Shown here: positions 9,320-18,686 of the stretch, one piece after another
Numbering within the stretch: position 1 is the stretch's first letter
Layout of the letters: each line of letters opens with the position of its first letter
Assembly: GCA_902491765.1 (NCBI GenBank)
Contig: CABUIY010000011.1
Location: forward strand, 5,949-69,948
Origin: an uncultured Collinsella sp.
GTDB taxonomy: Bacteria; Actinomycetota; Coriobacteriia; Coriobacteriales; Coriobacteriaceae
Length of the DNA: 64,000 nt
Reading direction: 5' to 3'
Notes under the pieces: generated by a model
What the model saw: the letters and a program-made list of their open reading frames with translations, nothing else
Database searches by the model: none
What the model was told of the DNA's origin: nothing
Position numbers and translations under genes: made by a program

Positions 9320-9410
9320 GGAGGGGTGGCAGAGTGGTTGAATGCGGCGGTCTCGAAAACCGTTTGGCCTGTATAAGGTCACGAGGGTTCGAATCCCTCC
9401 TCCTCCGCCA
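9320..9410 (+). tRNA. tRNA-Ser(CGA)
   Basis: Class II tRNA with acceptor ggagggg / ctcctcc, anticodon loop ctcgaaa (CGA), long variable arm and encoded CCA. It reads UCG. Its T-arm and 3' side (9385-9401) are repeated in inverted form downstream, as described for the cassette at 9471-9609. Confidence 0.96.
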
Positions 9411-9422
9411 TTAGATGGTATG

Positions 9423-9453
9423 AGCCCCAGCAATGGGGCTTTTTTTCTTTTTG
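9423..9453 (+). terminator. Terminator after tRNA-Ser(CGA)
   Basis: agcccc / ggggct stem with a short loop, then a run of seven T, C and more T. Confidence 0.85.
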
Positions 9454-9470
9454 AGCACATTTCAATAACG

Positions 9471-9609
9471 CGCAGAAGGAGGGATTCGAACCCGCCACGG
9501 GCGCGGAGCGTAAAGAAAACGCGCCCGTGGCGGGTTTTTAGCGCAGCGCGGTCGGCGTAAGCCGACCGGATAAATTTTGAGCAAAGCTCAAAATTTGGAC
9601 ATCCCTCCT
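9471..9609 (+). repeat. tRNA-tail cassette, copy 1 (Ser)
   Basis: A hairpin-rich element downstream of tRNA-Ser(CGA). It opens with an inverted copy (9477-9493) of 17 bases of the tRNA T-arm and acceptor side (9385-9401). Then come three perfect hairpins: 16 bp (9490-9505 / 9520-9535, followed by T5), 8 bp with a gtaa loop (9549-9556 / 9561-9568), and 11 bp with an aaa loop (9572-9582 / 9586-9596). It ends with atccctcct, a direct copy of tRNA bases 9393-9401. Two related elements follow tRNA-Gly and tRNA-Lys; they share a gcg(c)gag core next to an aaacgcg motif. Function unknown. The rest of the gap up to 9774 holds no gene that I can see. Confidence 0.7.
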
Positions 9610-9774
9610 ATTCAGCCACGCCCCCATCGCGTTCAGCACCAACCCAGATCCCCAAACATGGGGCCTGCGCCTGCACCCGGTCCCGACCGTTTACCGAGCA
9701 ATAGGGTCGCCACGCCCGCCAACCATGTACTATGTACGGGCATTGTCTAAACCCACAACCCAAAGGACCCCATC

Positions 9775-10464
9775 TTGCCCGTCGTCGCCGCTATGACCAT
9801 TACCTCACATGCATCGGATGCCATGGTCGCCATTCCGTTTTGGCTCGAGATGTTCGCCGTTGTCGCTGCATCGATCTCGGGTGTGCTGGTTGCACGCGAG
9901 CACAAACTCGACCTGGTGGGTGCAGTTGCGCTCGCGGTGGTTTGCGGCCTGGGCGGCGGTCTTTTGCGCGATATGACGCTGCAGGTGGGCAACGTCTACA
10001 TCCTCAACCAGCCGATGGCGCTGCCGCTCTCCATCGCCACGGCGGCCATCATCTACATCTTCCCGGCAATCGTCGATAAACCCGAGAAACTCATCCCATT
10101 GCTCGACATCATCTCGGTCGGCATCTACGCCGCCACCGGAGCGGACAAAGCACTGGTTTATGGCTTTGCGCCGGCCGTATGCATCATGATGGGCTTTTTC
10201 ACCGCGGTGGGTGGCGGCATGCTGCGCGACAGCTTTATGGGTGTGGTGCCGGGCATTTTCCAGCGCACCAATTTCTACGCCATCGCCGCCATCGCCGGCT
10301 CGGCAAGCTATGTGTGTCTCGTTATGAGCGGCATCATGAGCAATGTCGCCGCACTGGTCGTATGTGTCGCGGTGACCATGGGTCTGCGCTGGCTCTCGCT
10401 GCGCTTTGACATCAAAAGCCCCACCGAAGAAGACATCGCGCGCTTCTTGCATCGCAAAAAATAG
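9775..10464 (+). CDS. TRIC-family (UPF0126) membrane channel
   Basis: A 229-residue membrane protein with about seven hydrophobic helices arranged as an internal repeat. Each half carries the family's glycine-rich kink: GLGGGLLRDM in the first and AVGGGMLRDSFMG in the second. TRIC proteins form trimeric cation (K+) channels; in bacteria they have been called YicG/UPF0126. The TTG start has AAAGGA 7 bases upstream; an in-frame ATG 18 bases later is the alternative. It stands alone between the tRNA-Ser cassette and the bactofilin-like gene. Family assignment is firm; the ion is inferred. Confidence 0.88.
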   Translation: MPVVAAMTITSHASDAMVAIPFWLEMFAVVAASISGVLVAREHKLDLVGAVALAVVCGLGGGLLRDMTLQVGNVYILNQPMALPLSIATAAIIYIFPAIVDKPEKLIPLLDIISVGIYAATGADKALVYGFAPAVCIMMGFFTAVGGGMLRDSFMGVVPGIFQRTNFYAIAAIAGSASYVCLVMSGIMSNVAALVVCVAVTMGLRWLSLRFDIKSPTEEDIARFLHRKK

Positions 10465-10532
10465 CTAGCGCGGACTCGTCCACGAAATGCAACTGAGAGG
10501 CTCTTTTAGAGCGCCCGCGCGTTGGGTACCCT

Positions 10533-10557
10533 GTTAGATACATGTCGAGTATCTAAC
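10533..10557 (+). promoter_or_regulatory. 9-bp perfect dyad before a ribosome site
   Basis: gttagatac and gtatctaac separated by 7 bases, ending one base before the GAAGGA ribosome site of the next gene. It fits an operator for a dimeric repressor or a translational hairpin. Confidence 0.5.
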
Positions 10558-10569
10558 GAAGGATTCACT

Positions 10570-11718
10570 ATGCCTTGCAACCTAAAACCGTCGTCCCGAT
10601 GCCGCAAAACGCGTGGCCGCATCGCCCTCCTATTCGCACTGATTTCACTTGCGCTGACCGCGCTTCCCACGACGTCGTTCGCCGGTACAGACACCGCGGG
10701 CAACGTGCTCGCAACCGAAGTTGACTCAAATCCGTCTGGCGTCGAAAGCGACCTGTACTGGGCCGGCCAAAGCCTTAACCTAGACGACGCTTCCATCGGC
10801 CGCGATATTATCGCGGCAGGCGAGAGCTTGTCGATTCGCGACTGCACTGTAGGCGGAGCCGTTCGCCTGGCGGCGCGTACCATCGATATCTCCAAAACCG
10901 CAATCGATGGCAGCGTGACGGTAGCCGGTCAGCATGTCGTGCTCAACACCGGTAGCGCCGCCAACTGTTTTTACGCGATGGGCGAGACGGTTGCCCTGCG
11001 CGGCTCTGCCAAGTCGGCAGCACTCGCGGGCAGTACGGTAACCATCGACGGCATCGTCGACGGCGATGTCGAGGTCTGGGCCGACAAACTCATCCTGGGC
11101 AAAAACGCCCGCATTACCGGCACGGTGAACGCCCATGTTTCCGAGGACCCCGAGCGCGCCGCAGGAGCCGAGGTCGGCGCGCTCAAGATCGACCGTACCG
11201 AAAACGAAAGCGCCGCCACGACGGTTAACGATATCATCGGCGGCATCGTGGCCGCAGCCCTGTCGACCTGCTTTATCGCTCTGTTGCTCGAGCTCGTCTT
11301 TCCGCGTGCGACCGCCAGCGCCGCCGGAATGCTCCACCAGCGCCCCACACCCCTGTGGATGAGCGGTCTTCTGGGTACGGTAGCCATTGTCCCTGCCGTA
11401 TTGTTGCTGATTATCTCGATTGCCGGCCTGTCGCTTGCTGGAGCCCTCATGTGCGCCGTGATCGGCGTCGCGTTGGTCTCCACCGCTTTTGCGGGCTGCG
11501 CGATCGCTCGCATGGTCGGACATAACCAGAACCGCTACGCCATGGCAGCCGTCGGCGGTGTGGCCGCAGGCGCCCTCACAGGACTTCCCCTCATCGGCGG
11601 CTTCATCAGCGGCGTGGCCTTTGTCTTTATGCTCGGCTACGTTATCCAGATCATCTGGCGCAACGCCCACCTCAAGCCGCAGCAGGCCGCCAACACCCCG
11701 GGCCTTCCCTCCGCCTAG
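10570..11718 (+). CDS. Exported bactofilin-like membrane protein
   Basis: A 382-residue protein not assigned to a named gene. It starts with a basic segment and a signal-type hydrophobic stretch ending ALPTTSFAG. Residues about 60-200 are short beta-type repeats (GRDIIAAGESLSIRD, GSVTVAGQHVVL, GDVEVWADKLILGKNARI-TG), the pattern of bactofilin/polymer-forming domains. Residues about 220-370 hold four hydrophobic helices. The repeats would thus lie outside the membrane, unlike cytosolic bactofilins. The ATG at 10570 has GAAGGA upstream. A surface scaffold role is inference only. Confidence 0.75.
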   Translation: MPCNLKPSSRCRKTRGRIALLFALISLALTALPTTSFAGTDTAGNVLATEVDSNPSGVESDLYWAGQSLNLDDASIGRDIIAAGESLSIRDCTVGGAVRLAARTIDISKTAIDGSVTVAGQHVVLNTGSAANCFYAMGETVALRGSAKSAALAGSTVTIDGIVDGDVEVWADKLILGKNARITGTVNAHVSEDPERAAGAEVGALKIDRTENESAATTVNDIIGGIVAAALSTCFIALLLELVFPRATASAAGMLHQRPTPLWMSGLLGTVAIVPAVLLLIISIAGLSLAGALMCAVIGVALVSTAFAGCAIARMVGHNQNRYAMAAVGGVAAGALTGLPLIGGFISGVAFVFMLGYVIQIIWRNAHLKPQQAANTPGLPSA

Positions 11719-11726
11719 CCGCTAAC

Positions 11727-11784
11727 CACCACAAAAGGGCCAGGCACCTTTGTGGTGGTGCAAAGCAACCTGACCCCATTGCAC
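11727..11784. repeat. Paired palindromes, REP-like
   Basis: Two hairpins back to back: ccaccacaaa / tttgtggtgg, then tggtgcaa / ttgcacca, around the phrase aggcacctttgtgg. There is no T run. The layout resembles dispersed REP-type palindromes, but no second copy is in this window. Confidence 0.4.
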
Positions 11785-11785
11785 C

Positions 11786-11824
11786 AAAAAGGGCGCCGAC
11801 CATTGCGGTCGACGCCCTTTCTTG
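11786..11824 (-). terminator. Terminator after typA
   Basis: Stem aaagggcg with an inner cgacc/ggtcg pairing; on the minus strand it ends in CCCTTTTTGG. The plus side also ends in cccttt, so it may serve both strands. Confidence 0.75.
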
Positions 11825-11847
11825 TTGGCGGTTATAAGCCCCAGCGC

Positions 11848-13686
<1,839 letters not shown>

Positions 13687-13803
13687 GTAGTTCCCCTATC
13701 TTCTATCCATATACAAACGGCACGCGTATGCGGCCCGCCCAGCGATACAACGCTCAGCGGGAATATTGAGCCTTTTACCGAAAACTCGTTTATTTTAGCG
13801 ATT

Positions 13804-14253
13804 TTAGATGAGAGGGGTTTCCTCGCCTGCAGGTTCAGGGTCGCTCCACATAAAACCATCGCCGGCGCCCATGCCCTCATACAGCACATATGCCGAAAAA
13901 CCACTCTCGAGCGTCGTCTCAAAAAAGCTCACGAGCAGGGCGTCATGGTAGCCGCCATCGATCTCGACGCAGCCGGTGTAGCCGATGGCATAGCGGGCGA
14001 TACGGCCCAGGCCCTCGTCCTTAAGACCCATCTTGTGCTCGGAGATAAAGTTGGTGGCCGCCTCCAGGCACGCCTCTTCGCCGTCCTCGTCGAGCGCCGC
14101 CAGATAACGGTTGGAAGCAGCATCCTCAATTGCCACAACCACGCCAGGGTTTTCACCGGCGGCAAGGTCGTCCAAGAACGCGCCGATCAGATCGCACACC
14201 ATGGCGTCGAGCTCGGCGGAGACATTACCGGCATCCTGCATATCCTGTGCCAT
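13804..14253 (-). CDS. Conserved-looking hypothetical protein, 149 residues
   Basis: I do not recognise the family. The protein is acidic, with no signal peptide or membrane helix, and mixes helical and beta-type stretches (NPGVVVAIEDAASNRYLAAL, GYTGCVEIDGGYHDALLVSF). The ATG is well supported by GGAAGG 7 bases upstream, and codon use matches the neighbours, so it looks like a real gene. It follows a small membrane-protein gene by 30 bases and may share its transcript with it and the DUF151 gene. Confidence 0.7.
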   Translation of the reverse strand: MAQDMQDAGNVSAELDAMVCDLIGAFLDDLAAGENPGVVVAIEDAASNRYLAALDEDGEEACLEAATNFISEHKMGLKDEGLGRIARYAIGYTGCVEIDGGYHDALLVSFFETTLESGFSAYVLYEGMGAGDGFMWSDPEPAGEETPLI

Positions 14254-14283
14254 CTTTAGACCTTCCCATCGAGTCTGGCGTCG

Positions 14284-14640
14284 TTACAGTTCTTGCGCCT
14301 CGGCGGCGATCTTAGCAGCGGCATCGCGGGCACGCATCATGTCCGCCGCGCGTTTGTCGAGCACCTTGATCTGGCTAGTCAGCATGACCGCATCGACCAC
14401 GCCCCAGATCACCAGGCCCGTAGAGATCGAAAACCCAAGCGCACCAACTGTACCACGAAGGCGCGAACAGATTGCCGCGACAAGGGCGGAGATGACAACC
14501 ATCTTGATAAACGAGCCGCGGCGTTCGCGAAGCGTGCGGGCCTGCGTCACATAGGCAATGCGAGCCGCCTCAGAAGCCTCCGAGCGCATCTGGGCCTCGC
14601 GCGCAATGGTCGCCGCCTCAGCCGACATACCGCCGGCCAT
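14284..14640 (-). CDS. Small two-helix membrane protein
   Basis: About 118 residues, family not recognised. A helical, Ala/Glu/Arg-rich N-terminal part is followed by two hydrophobic helices (MVVISALVAAICS and GALGFSISTGLVIWGVVDAVML) and a charged, probably coiled C-terminal helix. I chose the ATG with GGAG 9 bases upstream; an in-frame ATG 33 bases earlier directly abuts the stop of the upstream gene and would lack a site. It is tightly linked to the DUF151 gene before it. Confidence 0.65.
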   Translation of the reverse strand: MAGGMSAEAATIAREAQMRSEASEAARIAYVTQARTLRERRGSFIKMVVISALVAAICSRLRGTVGALGFSISTGLVIWGVVDAVMLTSQIKVLDKRAADMMRARDAAAKIAAEAQEL

Positions 14641-14673
14641 CAGCGAACGCTCCGCAGCCTGGACGCCCCGCAT

Positions 14674-15174
14674 TTAGAAGTCATCGGGGGAGAGCGTATG
14701 GACGAACTCGTCGAACTTCTCGAACTCTTGCTCGTCGTCGACTTCCTCGGCGTGGGTAGAAACGGTGCCCAGGCGATTCATGATGTCGTCTTCAACGAAC
14801 ATGGGGGCATTACTGCGTACGGCGAGGGCGATGGCGTCGCTCGGACGCGCATCGATCTTATGCTCGTTGCCATCGGCCAACACGACAACCGTCGCGTAAA
14901 ACACGGGCGGCTCGGCGCGAACGATTTCGATGCGTTCGAGCTTGGCACCCAGGGCACCAACAGTATCGAGCAACAGGTCATGGGTAATCGGGCGCTCGGC
15001 GCGACCGCTATCGATGCCGCGGCTGATGGCAGCAGCTTCAAACGAACCAGTCTGAATGGAAAGGGAACGCAGTGGCGCGGGCGAGTCCGATTTGCTGCAG
15101 CGCTCGCGAAGCACGATAAGCGATGGCACGGGACCGGCGGCCATGACGATGGTCTCTATGTCGACACGAACCAT
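14674..15174 (-). CDS. DUF151 bifunctional nuclease-family protein
   Basis: A 166-residue protein of the DUF151 (BFN) family, some members of which have nuclease activity. Typical features are the opening VRVDIETIVM, the PITHDLLLDTV motif in the middle and the DARPSDAIALAVR signature, followed by an acidic tail (EEVDDEQEFEKFDEFV). The ATG at 15174 has GGAGGTG upstream; an earlier in-frame ATG does not. It begins a minus-strand group with two unknown genes. Whether it is a nuclease or a regulator here is unknown. Confidence 0.85.
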   Translation of the reverse strand: MVRVDIETIVMAAGPVPSLIVLRERCSKSDSPAPLRSLSIQTGSFEAAAISRGIDSGRAERPITHDLLLDTVGALGAKLERIEIVRAEPPVFYATVVVLADGNEHKIDARPSDAIALAVRSNAPMFVEDDIMNRLGTVSTHAEEVDDEQEFEKFDEFVHTLSPDDF

Positions 15175-15289
15175 GGAACACCTCCGGTACGTAGCGGTTA
15201 ACACGCGGCAGTCCGCCGCATTGAATAGCTATACTACCCAAACTTTCGCACAGCACACAAAACCAAAATGAGATTTATCGCAGACAAGA

Positions 15290-15321
15290 AAAAAGCCCCG
15301 AGGCAACGCCCCAGGGCTCTT
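15290..15321 (-). terminator. Terminator of the tRNA-Ile/Ala/Ile cluster
   Basis: On the minus strand AGCCCTGGGGC pairs imperfectly with CTCGGGGCT and is followed by TTTTTT. It ends the tRNA transcript. Confidence 0.75.
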
Positions 15322-15332
15322 CACAGTTTTGA

Positions 15333-15410
15333 TGGTGGACCTGACAAGATTCGAACTTGTGACCTCCCGGTTATCAGCCGGACGCTCTAACCAACTGAGC
15401 TACAGGTCCA
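15333..15410 (-). tRNA. tRNA-Ile(GAT), copy 1
   Basis: Acceptor TGGACCT / AGGTCCA, anticodon GAT in CTGATAA, T-arm with GTTCGAATC, encoded CCA. Identical to the copy at 15557-15634. It lies three bases downstream of tRNA-Ala. Confidence 0.96.
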
Positions 15411-15413
15411 TCA

Positions 15414-15490
15414 TGGTGGAGGTTAGGGGGATCGAACCCCTGACCTCAGGCTTGCAAAGCCCGCGCTCTCCCAGCTGAGCTAAACCCCCA
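15414..15490 (-). tRNA. tRNA-Ala(TGC)
   Basis: Acceptor GGGGGTT type, anticodon TGC in the loop TTTGCAA, T-arm GGGGTTCGATCCCC, encoded CCA. It is sandwiched between two identical tRNA-Ile genes. Ile-Ala pairs are usual in rRNA spacers, but no rRNA adjoins here. Confidence 0.96.
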
Positions 15491-15500
15491 CGGAGACAGT

Positions 15501-15545
15501 AATAAACACCCCAGCGGCGACTCGGCTCTCGCTGGGGTGTTTATT
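15501..15545 (-). repeat. 16-bp perfect hairpin inside the tRNA cluster
   Basis: aataaacaccccagcg and its exact complement around a 13-base loop, between the upstream tRNA-Ile and tRNA-Ala. It looks like a bidirectional terminator (TTTATT on either strand), so the distal tRNAs might be transcribed less or separately. Confidence 0.7.
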
Positions 15546-15556
15546 GCGAAAGAAAG

Positions 15557-15634
15557 TGGTGGACCTGACAAGATTCGAACTTGTGACCTCCCGGTTATCA
15601 GCCGGACGCTCTAACCAACTGAGCTACAGGTCCA
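15557..15634 (-). tRNA. tRNA-Ile(GAT), copy 2
   Basis: Same 78 bases as the copy at 15333-15410, with anticodon GAT and encoded CCA. First gene of the cluster after the promoter at 15648-15677. Confidence 0.96.
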
Positions 15635-15647
15635 TCGCGCAAGGGAT

Positions 15648-15677
15648 ATATTAGACGAGTCGTTACGCGCGCGTCAA
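15648..15677 (-). promoter_or_regulatory. Promoter of the tRNA-Ile/Ala/Ile cluster
   Basis: Minus strand TTGACG (15672-15677), 18 bases, TATTAA-class box read as TAATAT (15648-15653), about 14 bases before the tRNA. Confidence 0.65.
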
Positions 15678-15684
15678 CAACTTT

Positions 15685-15863
15685 TTTGAAAATCTTTGAA
15701 GGGTGTTCGCCCCGGCTGCCCGGCGGCATGCGAAGTCGCCTGCTCGGACAGTCCTGCTCGCACGGAGAGCACATTAAGTGCTCTCCGGCTCGTGCGGAAC
15801 TCGCGATCGACTTCGCATGCCGCCGGGCAGCCGGGGCCGACGTGGGGTTCAAAGATTTTCAAA
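15685..15863. repeat. 179-bp nested palindrome
   Basis: Three nested perfect inverted repeats with one centre: 16 bp (15685-15700 / 15848-15863), 30 bp (15709-15738 / 15808-15837) and 10 bp (15763-15772 / 15778-15787, loop attaa). The arms between are only partly paired. It occupies the gap between gyrA and the tRNA-Ile promoter. No transposase is near. It could extrude as a cruciform, fold as a long RNA hairpin, or be a palindromic mobile remnant. Confidence 0.85.
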
Positions 15864-15865
15864 GA

Positions 15866-15892
15866 AGCGGTCGGCGCGCAGTGCGCCGACCG
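15866..15892 (-). terminator. Terminator after gyrA
   Basis: Perfect 11-bp stem gcggtcggcgc / gcgccgaccgc with a 5-base loop; on the minus strand it is followed by TTCTTTG. It abuts the large palindrome. Confidence 0.65.
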
Positions 15893-15933
15893 CCGATATA
15901 TGGGGTCTGATATTTTCTACCAGCTAGGGCCTC

Positions 15934-18675
15934 TTACTCGTCTAGGAGATCCTCTGGCATTTCGTTGCCGTCGCCTAGGTCGACCGGGGCCTCTTCGGCG
16001 TCGGTTGCGGCCTCGGCGCCTTCGCCTTCGGGCTTCTCCTTGGCGGCCGTCATGCGGGCTACGGCGCAGATGCGGTCGTTGTCGTCGACGGTCATCATCT
16101 TGACGCCCTGGGTGGCGCGGCCGGTCTGGCTGATCTCGTCGGTCTTGACGCGAATGACCGTCGCGCCCTCCGTCACGATGAACAGCTCGTGCTGCGGGCC
16201 CACCGTCTTCATGGCCGCGAGGTTACCCTTACGCTCGGTCATTTGAATGGTGTAGACGCCCTGACCGCCGCGATTCTGCTCCGGGTAGTCCGCGACCGGC
16301 GTGCGCTTGCCGTAGCCGCGCTCGGTGATGACGAATAGATCGCCGTTGCCGTTAGTGACTTCCATGCCCAGAACGCTCACGCCGTCCTTCAGACCGATAC
16401 CGCGAACGCCGCTGGTATCGCGGCCGGTGGCGCGCACCTGCTCCTCGGAGAACATGATCGCCTTGCCCGCGGTGGTGGCCAGGATAATCTTGTCGCCCTC
16501 GCGCACGCGGCGCACGTTCAGCAGCGCGTCGTCGTCACGCAGGTTGATAGCGATCAGGCCGTCGCGACGGCTGCGGTCATATGCGCTCATCACGGTCTTC
16601 TTGACCATGCCGCTCTTGGTGGCAAACATCAGGTACTCGTCGGCCGGGAACTCGCGGCAGCTGATGACGCTCGCGATCTTCTCGCCTTCCTCGAAGGGCA
16701 GCAGGTTGACGATCGCGGTACCGCGCGCCTGGCGCGTACCCACCGGCAGCTCGTGCACCTTCAGGCGATAGACCTTGCCCTTGCTCGAGAAGAACAGCAC
16801 GTACTCGTGCGTGGACGCGATGAACATCTCGTCGATAACGTCGTCCTCTTTGAGGTTGACGCCCGATACGCCCTTGCCGCCGCGCTTCTGGGCGCGGTAG
16901 GCAGCCACCGGGATACGCTTAACGTAGCCGGTATGGGTGATGGTCACGACCATATCCTCGTCGGCGATGAGGTCCTCGACATCCAGGTCCTTCTCAACCT
17001 GGCTGATCTCGGTGCGGCGCTTGTCGCCAAACTTCTTGGAGATCTCGCGCATCTCTTCCTTGATGACGCCCAGGATCTTCTCCTCATGCGCCAGCAGGTC
17101 CTCGTAGTAGGCGATGGCGCGGCGCAGGCCGTCCAACTCTTCTTGGATCTTGTCGCGCTCCAGGCCGGTCAGGCGGCGCAACTTCATCTCGAGGATGGCC
17201 GTGGTCTGCTCGGGCGTAAAGCCAAAGCGCTCGATCAAGCGGCTGCTGGCCTCGGAGTCGGTCTGCGAGGAGCGGATGATGCTAATGACCTCGTCGATAT
17301 GGTCGAGAGCCATCAGATAACCCTCGAGGATATGCGCGCGGGCTTGGGCCTTCTTAAGGTCGAAGCGGGTGCGGCGGGTGACGACGTCGACCTGGTGGTC
17401 GATGTAGTGCTGCAGCATCTCACGCAGGCTCAGGCATTTGGGAACGCCGTTGACGAGCGCCAGGTTGTTGGCGCCAAAGGTCGTCTGCAGCGAGGTGTAC
17501 TTATACAGGTTGTTGAGCACGACCTGCGGAATGACGCCCTTCTTGAGCTCGATAACCAGACGGATGCCCTTCTGGTTGGACTCATCGCGCATATCCGAGA
17601 TGCCCTCGATGCGCTTGTCGTTGACGAGCTGGGCAATCTTCTCCTGCAGGGTGCCCTTGTTGACCATGTAGGGAATCTCGGTGAAGACCAGGCGACTGCG
17701 ACCGGTCTTGGTGGACTCAACGTGTGCCTTGGCGCGCACGGTAATGGAGCCGCGGCCGGTCTCGTAGCTCTGCTTAATGCCGGCGCTGCCCATGATGATG
17801 GCGCCGGTGGGGAAGTCCGGACCGGGCATGATCTGCATGAGCTCGTCGACGGTGGCGTCGGGGTTGTCGATCAGGTAGCAGGTGGCCTCGATCGCCTCGG
17901 CGAGGTTATGCGGGGCGATGTTGGTGGCCATGCCGACGGCGATGCCCTGGCTGCCGTTGACCAGCAGGTTGGGGAAACGTGCAGGCAGTGCCACGGGCTC
18001 GGCGAGCGATTCGTCGTAGTTGGGCTGCCAGTCGACGGTATCCTTCTGCAAGTCACGCAACAGTTCCATGGCGGGCTTTGCCAGGCGGCTCTCGGTGTAA
18101 CGCATGGCCGCCGCGCCGTCGCCGTCGATATTGCCGAAGTTGCCGTGACCGTCGATGAGCGGCGTACGCATGGAGAACCACTGCGCCAAGCGGACCATGG
18201 CCTCGTAGACCGCAAAGTCACCGTGCGGGTGGTACTTACCGATAACTTCGCCGACCGTCCACGCCGACTTCTTGTGCGGGCGGTTGGGGTAGATGCCGCT
18301 CTCGTTCATCGCGTACAGGATGCGGCGGTGCACCGGCTTTAAGCCGTCGCGCACGTCCGGCAGGGCGCGCGCCGTGATGACCGACATCGAATACTCGATA
18401 AACGACTGCTTCATCTCGCGACCGAACTCCGAAATCTGGAGCTGGCCGCCGTTGATATCCTCGCCGGCCGAGGCGCCACGGTCGACTTCGCCAAAGCTCT
18501 CCTCGAGCTCGCCGTCGTCGTCCACTTCCTCGTCATCATCGGCATCGGGGTTATAGGCGTCCGGGTCGCCGTCCTCGCCCTGCTCAGCACGGGCAAGCAG
18601 GCGCTTCAGATCGTCGGGCATACCGGCATCGCCGGCCTCGTCCATACCCTCATTGTTGTTGATATCGTCTGCCAC
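15934..18675 (-). CDS. gyrA: DNA gyrase subunit A
   Basis: Breaks and rejoins DNA to add negative supercoils, with GyrB. The 913-residue protein has the catalytic tyrosine in AAAMRYTES (Tyr193, E. coli Tyr122), the winged-helix core, and the C-terminal beta-pinwheel with a GyrA box (QKRGGKGV). Two oddities are visible. The first 75 or so residues form an extra, strongly acidic leader (DDDEEVDDDGELEES). And the quinolone-resistance segment reads HGDFAVYE: Phe154 stands where E. coli has Ser83, and Glu158 at Asp87. The GTG start has AGAGGAGG upstream. It follows gyrB by 11 bases. Confidence 0.97.
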   Translation of the reverse strand: MADDINNNEGMDEAGDAGMPDDLKRLLARAEQGEDGDPDAYNPDADDDEEVDDDGELEESFGEVDRGASAGEDINGGQLQISEFGREMKQSFIEYSMSVITARALPDVRDGLKPVHRRILYAMNESGIYPNRPHKKSAWTVGEVIGKYHPHGDFAVYEAMVRLAQWFSMRTPLIDGHGNFGNIDGDGAAAMRYTESRLAKPAMELLRDLQKDTVDWQPNYDESLAEPVALPARFPNLLVNGSQGIAVGMATNIAPHNLAEAIEATCYLIDNPDATVDELMQIMPGPDFPTGAIIMGSAGIKQSYETGRGSITVRAKAHVESTKTGRSRLVFTEIPYMVNKGTLQEKIAQLVNDKRIEGISDMRDESNQKGIRLVIELKKGVIPQVVLNNLYKYTSLQTTFGANNLALVNGVPKCLSLREMLQHYIDHQVDVVTRRTRFDLKKAQARAHILEGYLMALDHIDEVISIIRSSQTDSEASSRLIERFGFTPEQTTAILEMKLRRLTGLERDKIQEELDGLRRAIAYYEDLLAHEEKILGVIKEEMREISKKFGDKRRTEISQVEKDLDVEDLIADEDMVVTITHTGYVKRIPVAAYRAQKRGGKGVSGVNLKEDDVIDEMFIASTHEYVLFFSSKGKVYRLKVHELPVGTRQARGTAIVNLLPFEEGEKIASVISCREFPADEYLMFATKSGMVKKTVMSAYDRSRRDGLIAINLRDDDALLNVRRVREGDKIILATTAGKAIMFSEEQVRATGRDTSGVRGIGLKDGVSVLGMEVTNGNGDLFVITERGYGKRTPVADYPEQNRGGQGVYTIQMTERKGNLAAMKTVGPQHELFIVTEGATVIRVKTDEISQTGRATQGVKMMTVDDNDRICAVARMTAAKEKPEGEGAEAATDAEEAPVDLGDGNEMPEDLLDE

Positions 18676-18686
18676 GTTACCTCCTC

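Noticed and set aside
9176..9460. 94-codon minus-strand frame over the tRNA-Ser genes
   Set aside because: It overlaps two clear tRNA genes; such frames are common annotation artefacts.
15334..15634. rRNA operon spacer
   Set aside because: The Ile-Ala order suggested it, but the flanks are a DUF151 gene and gyrA, with no rRNA sequence.
16753..18342. 529-codon plus-strand frame opposite gyrA
   Set aside because: Antisense shadow of gyrA, same compositional signature.
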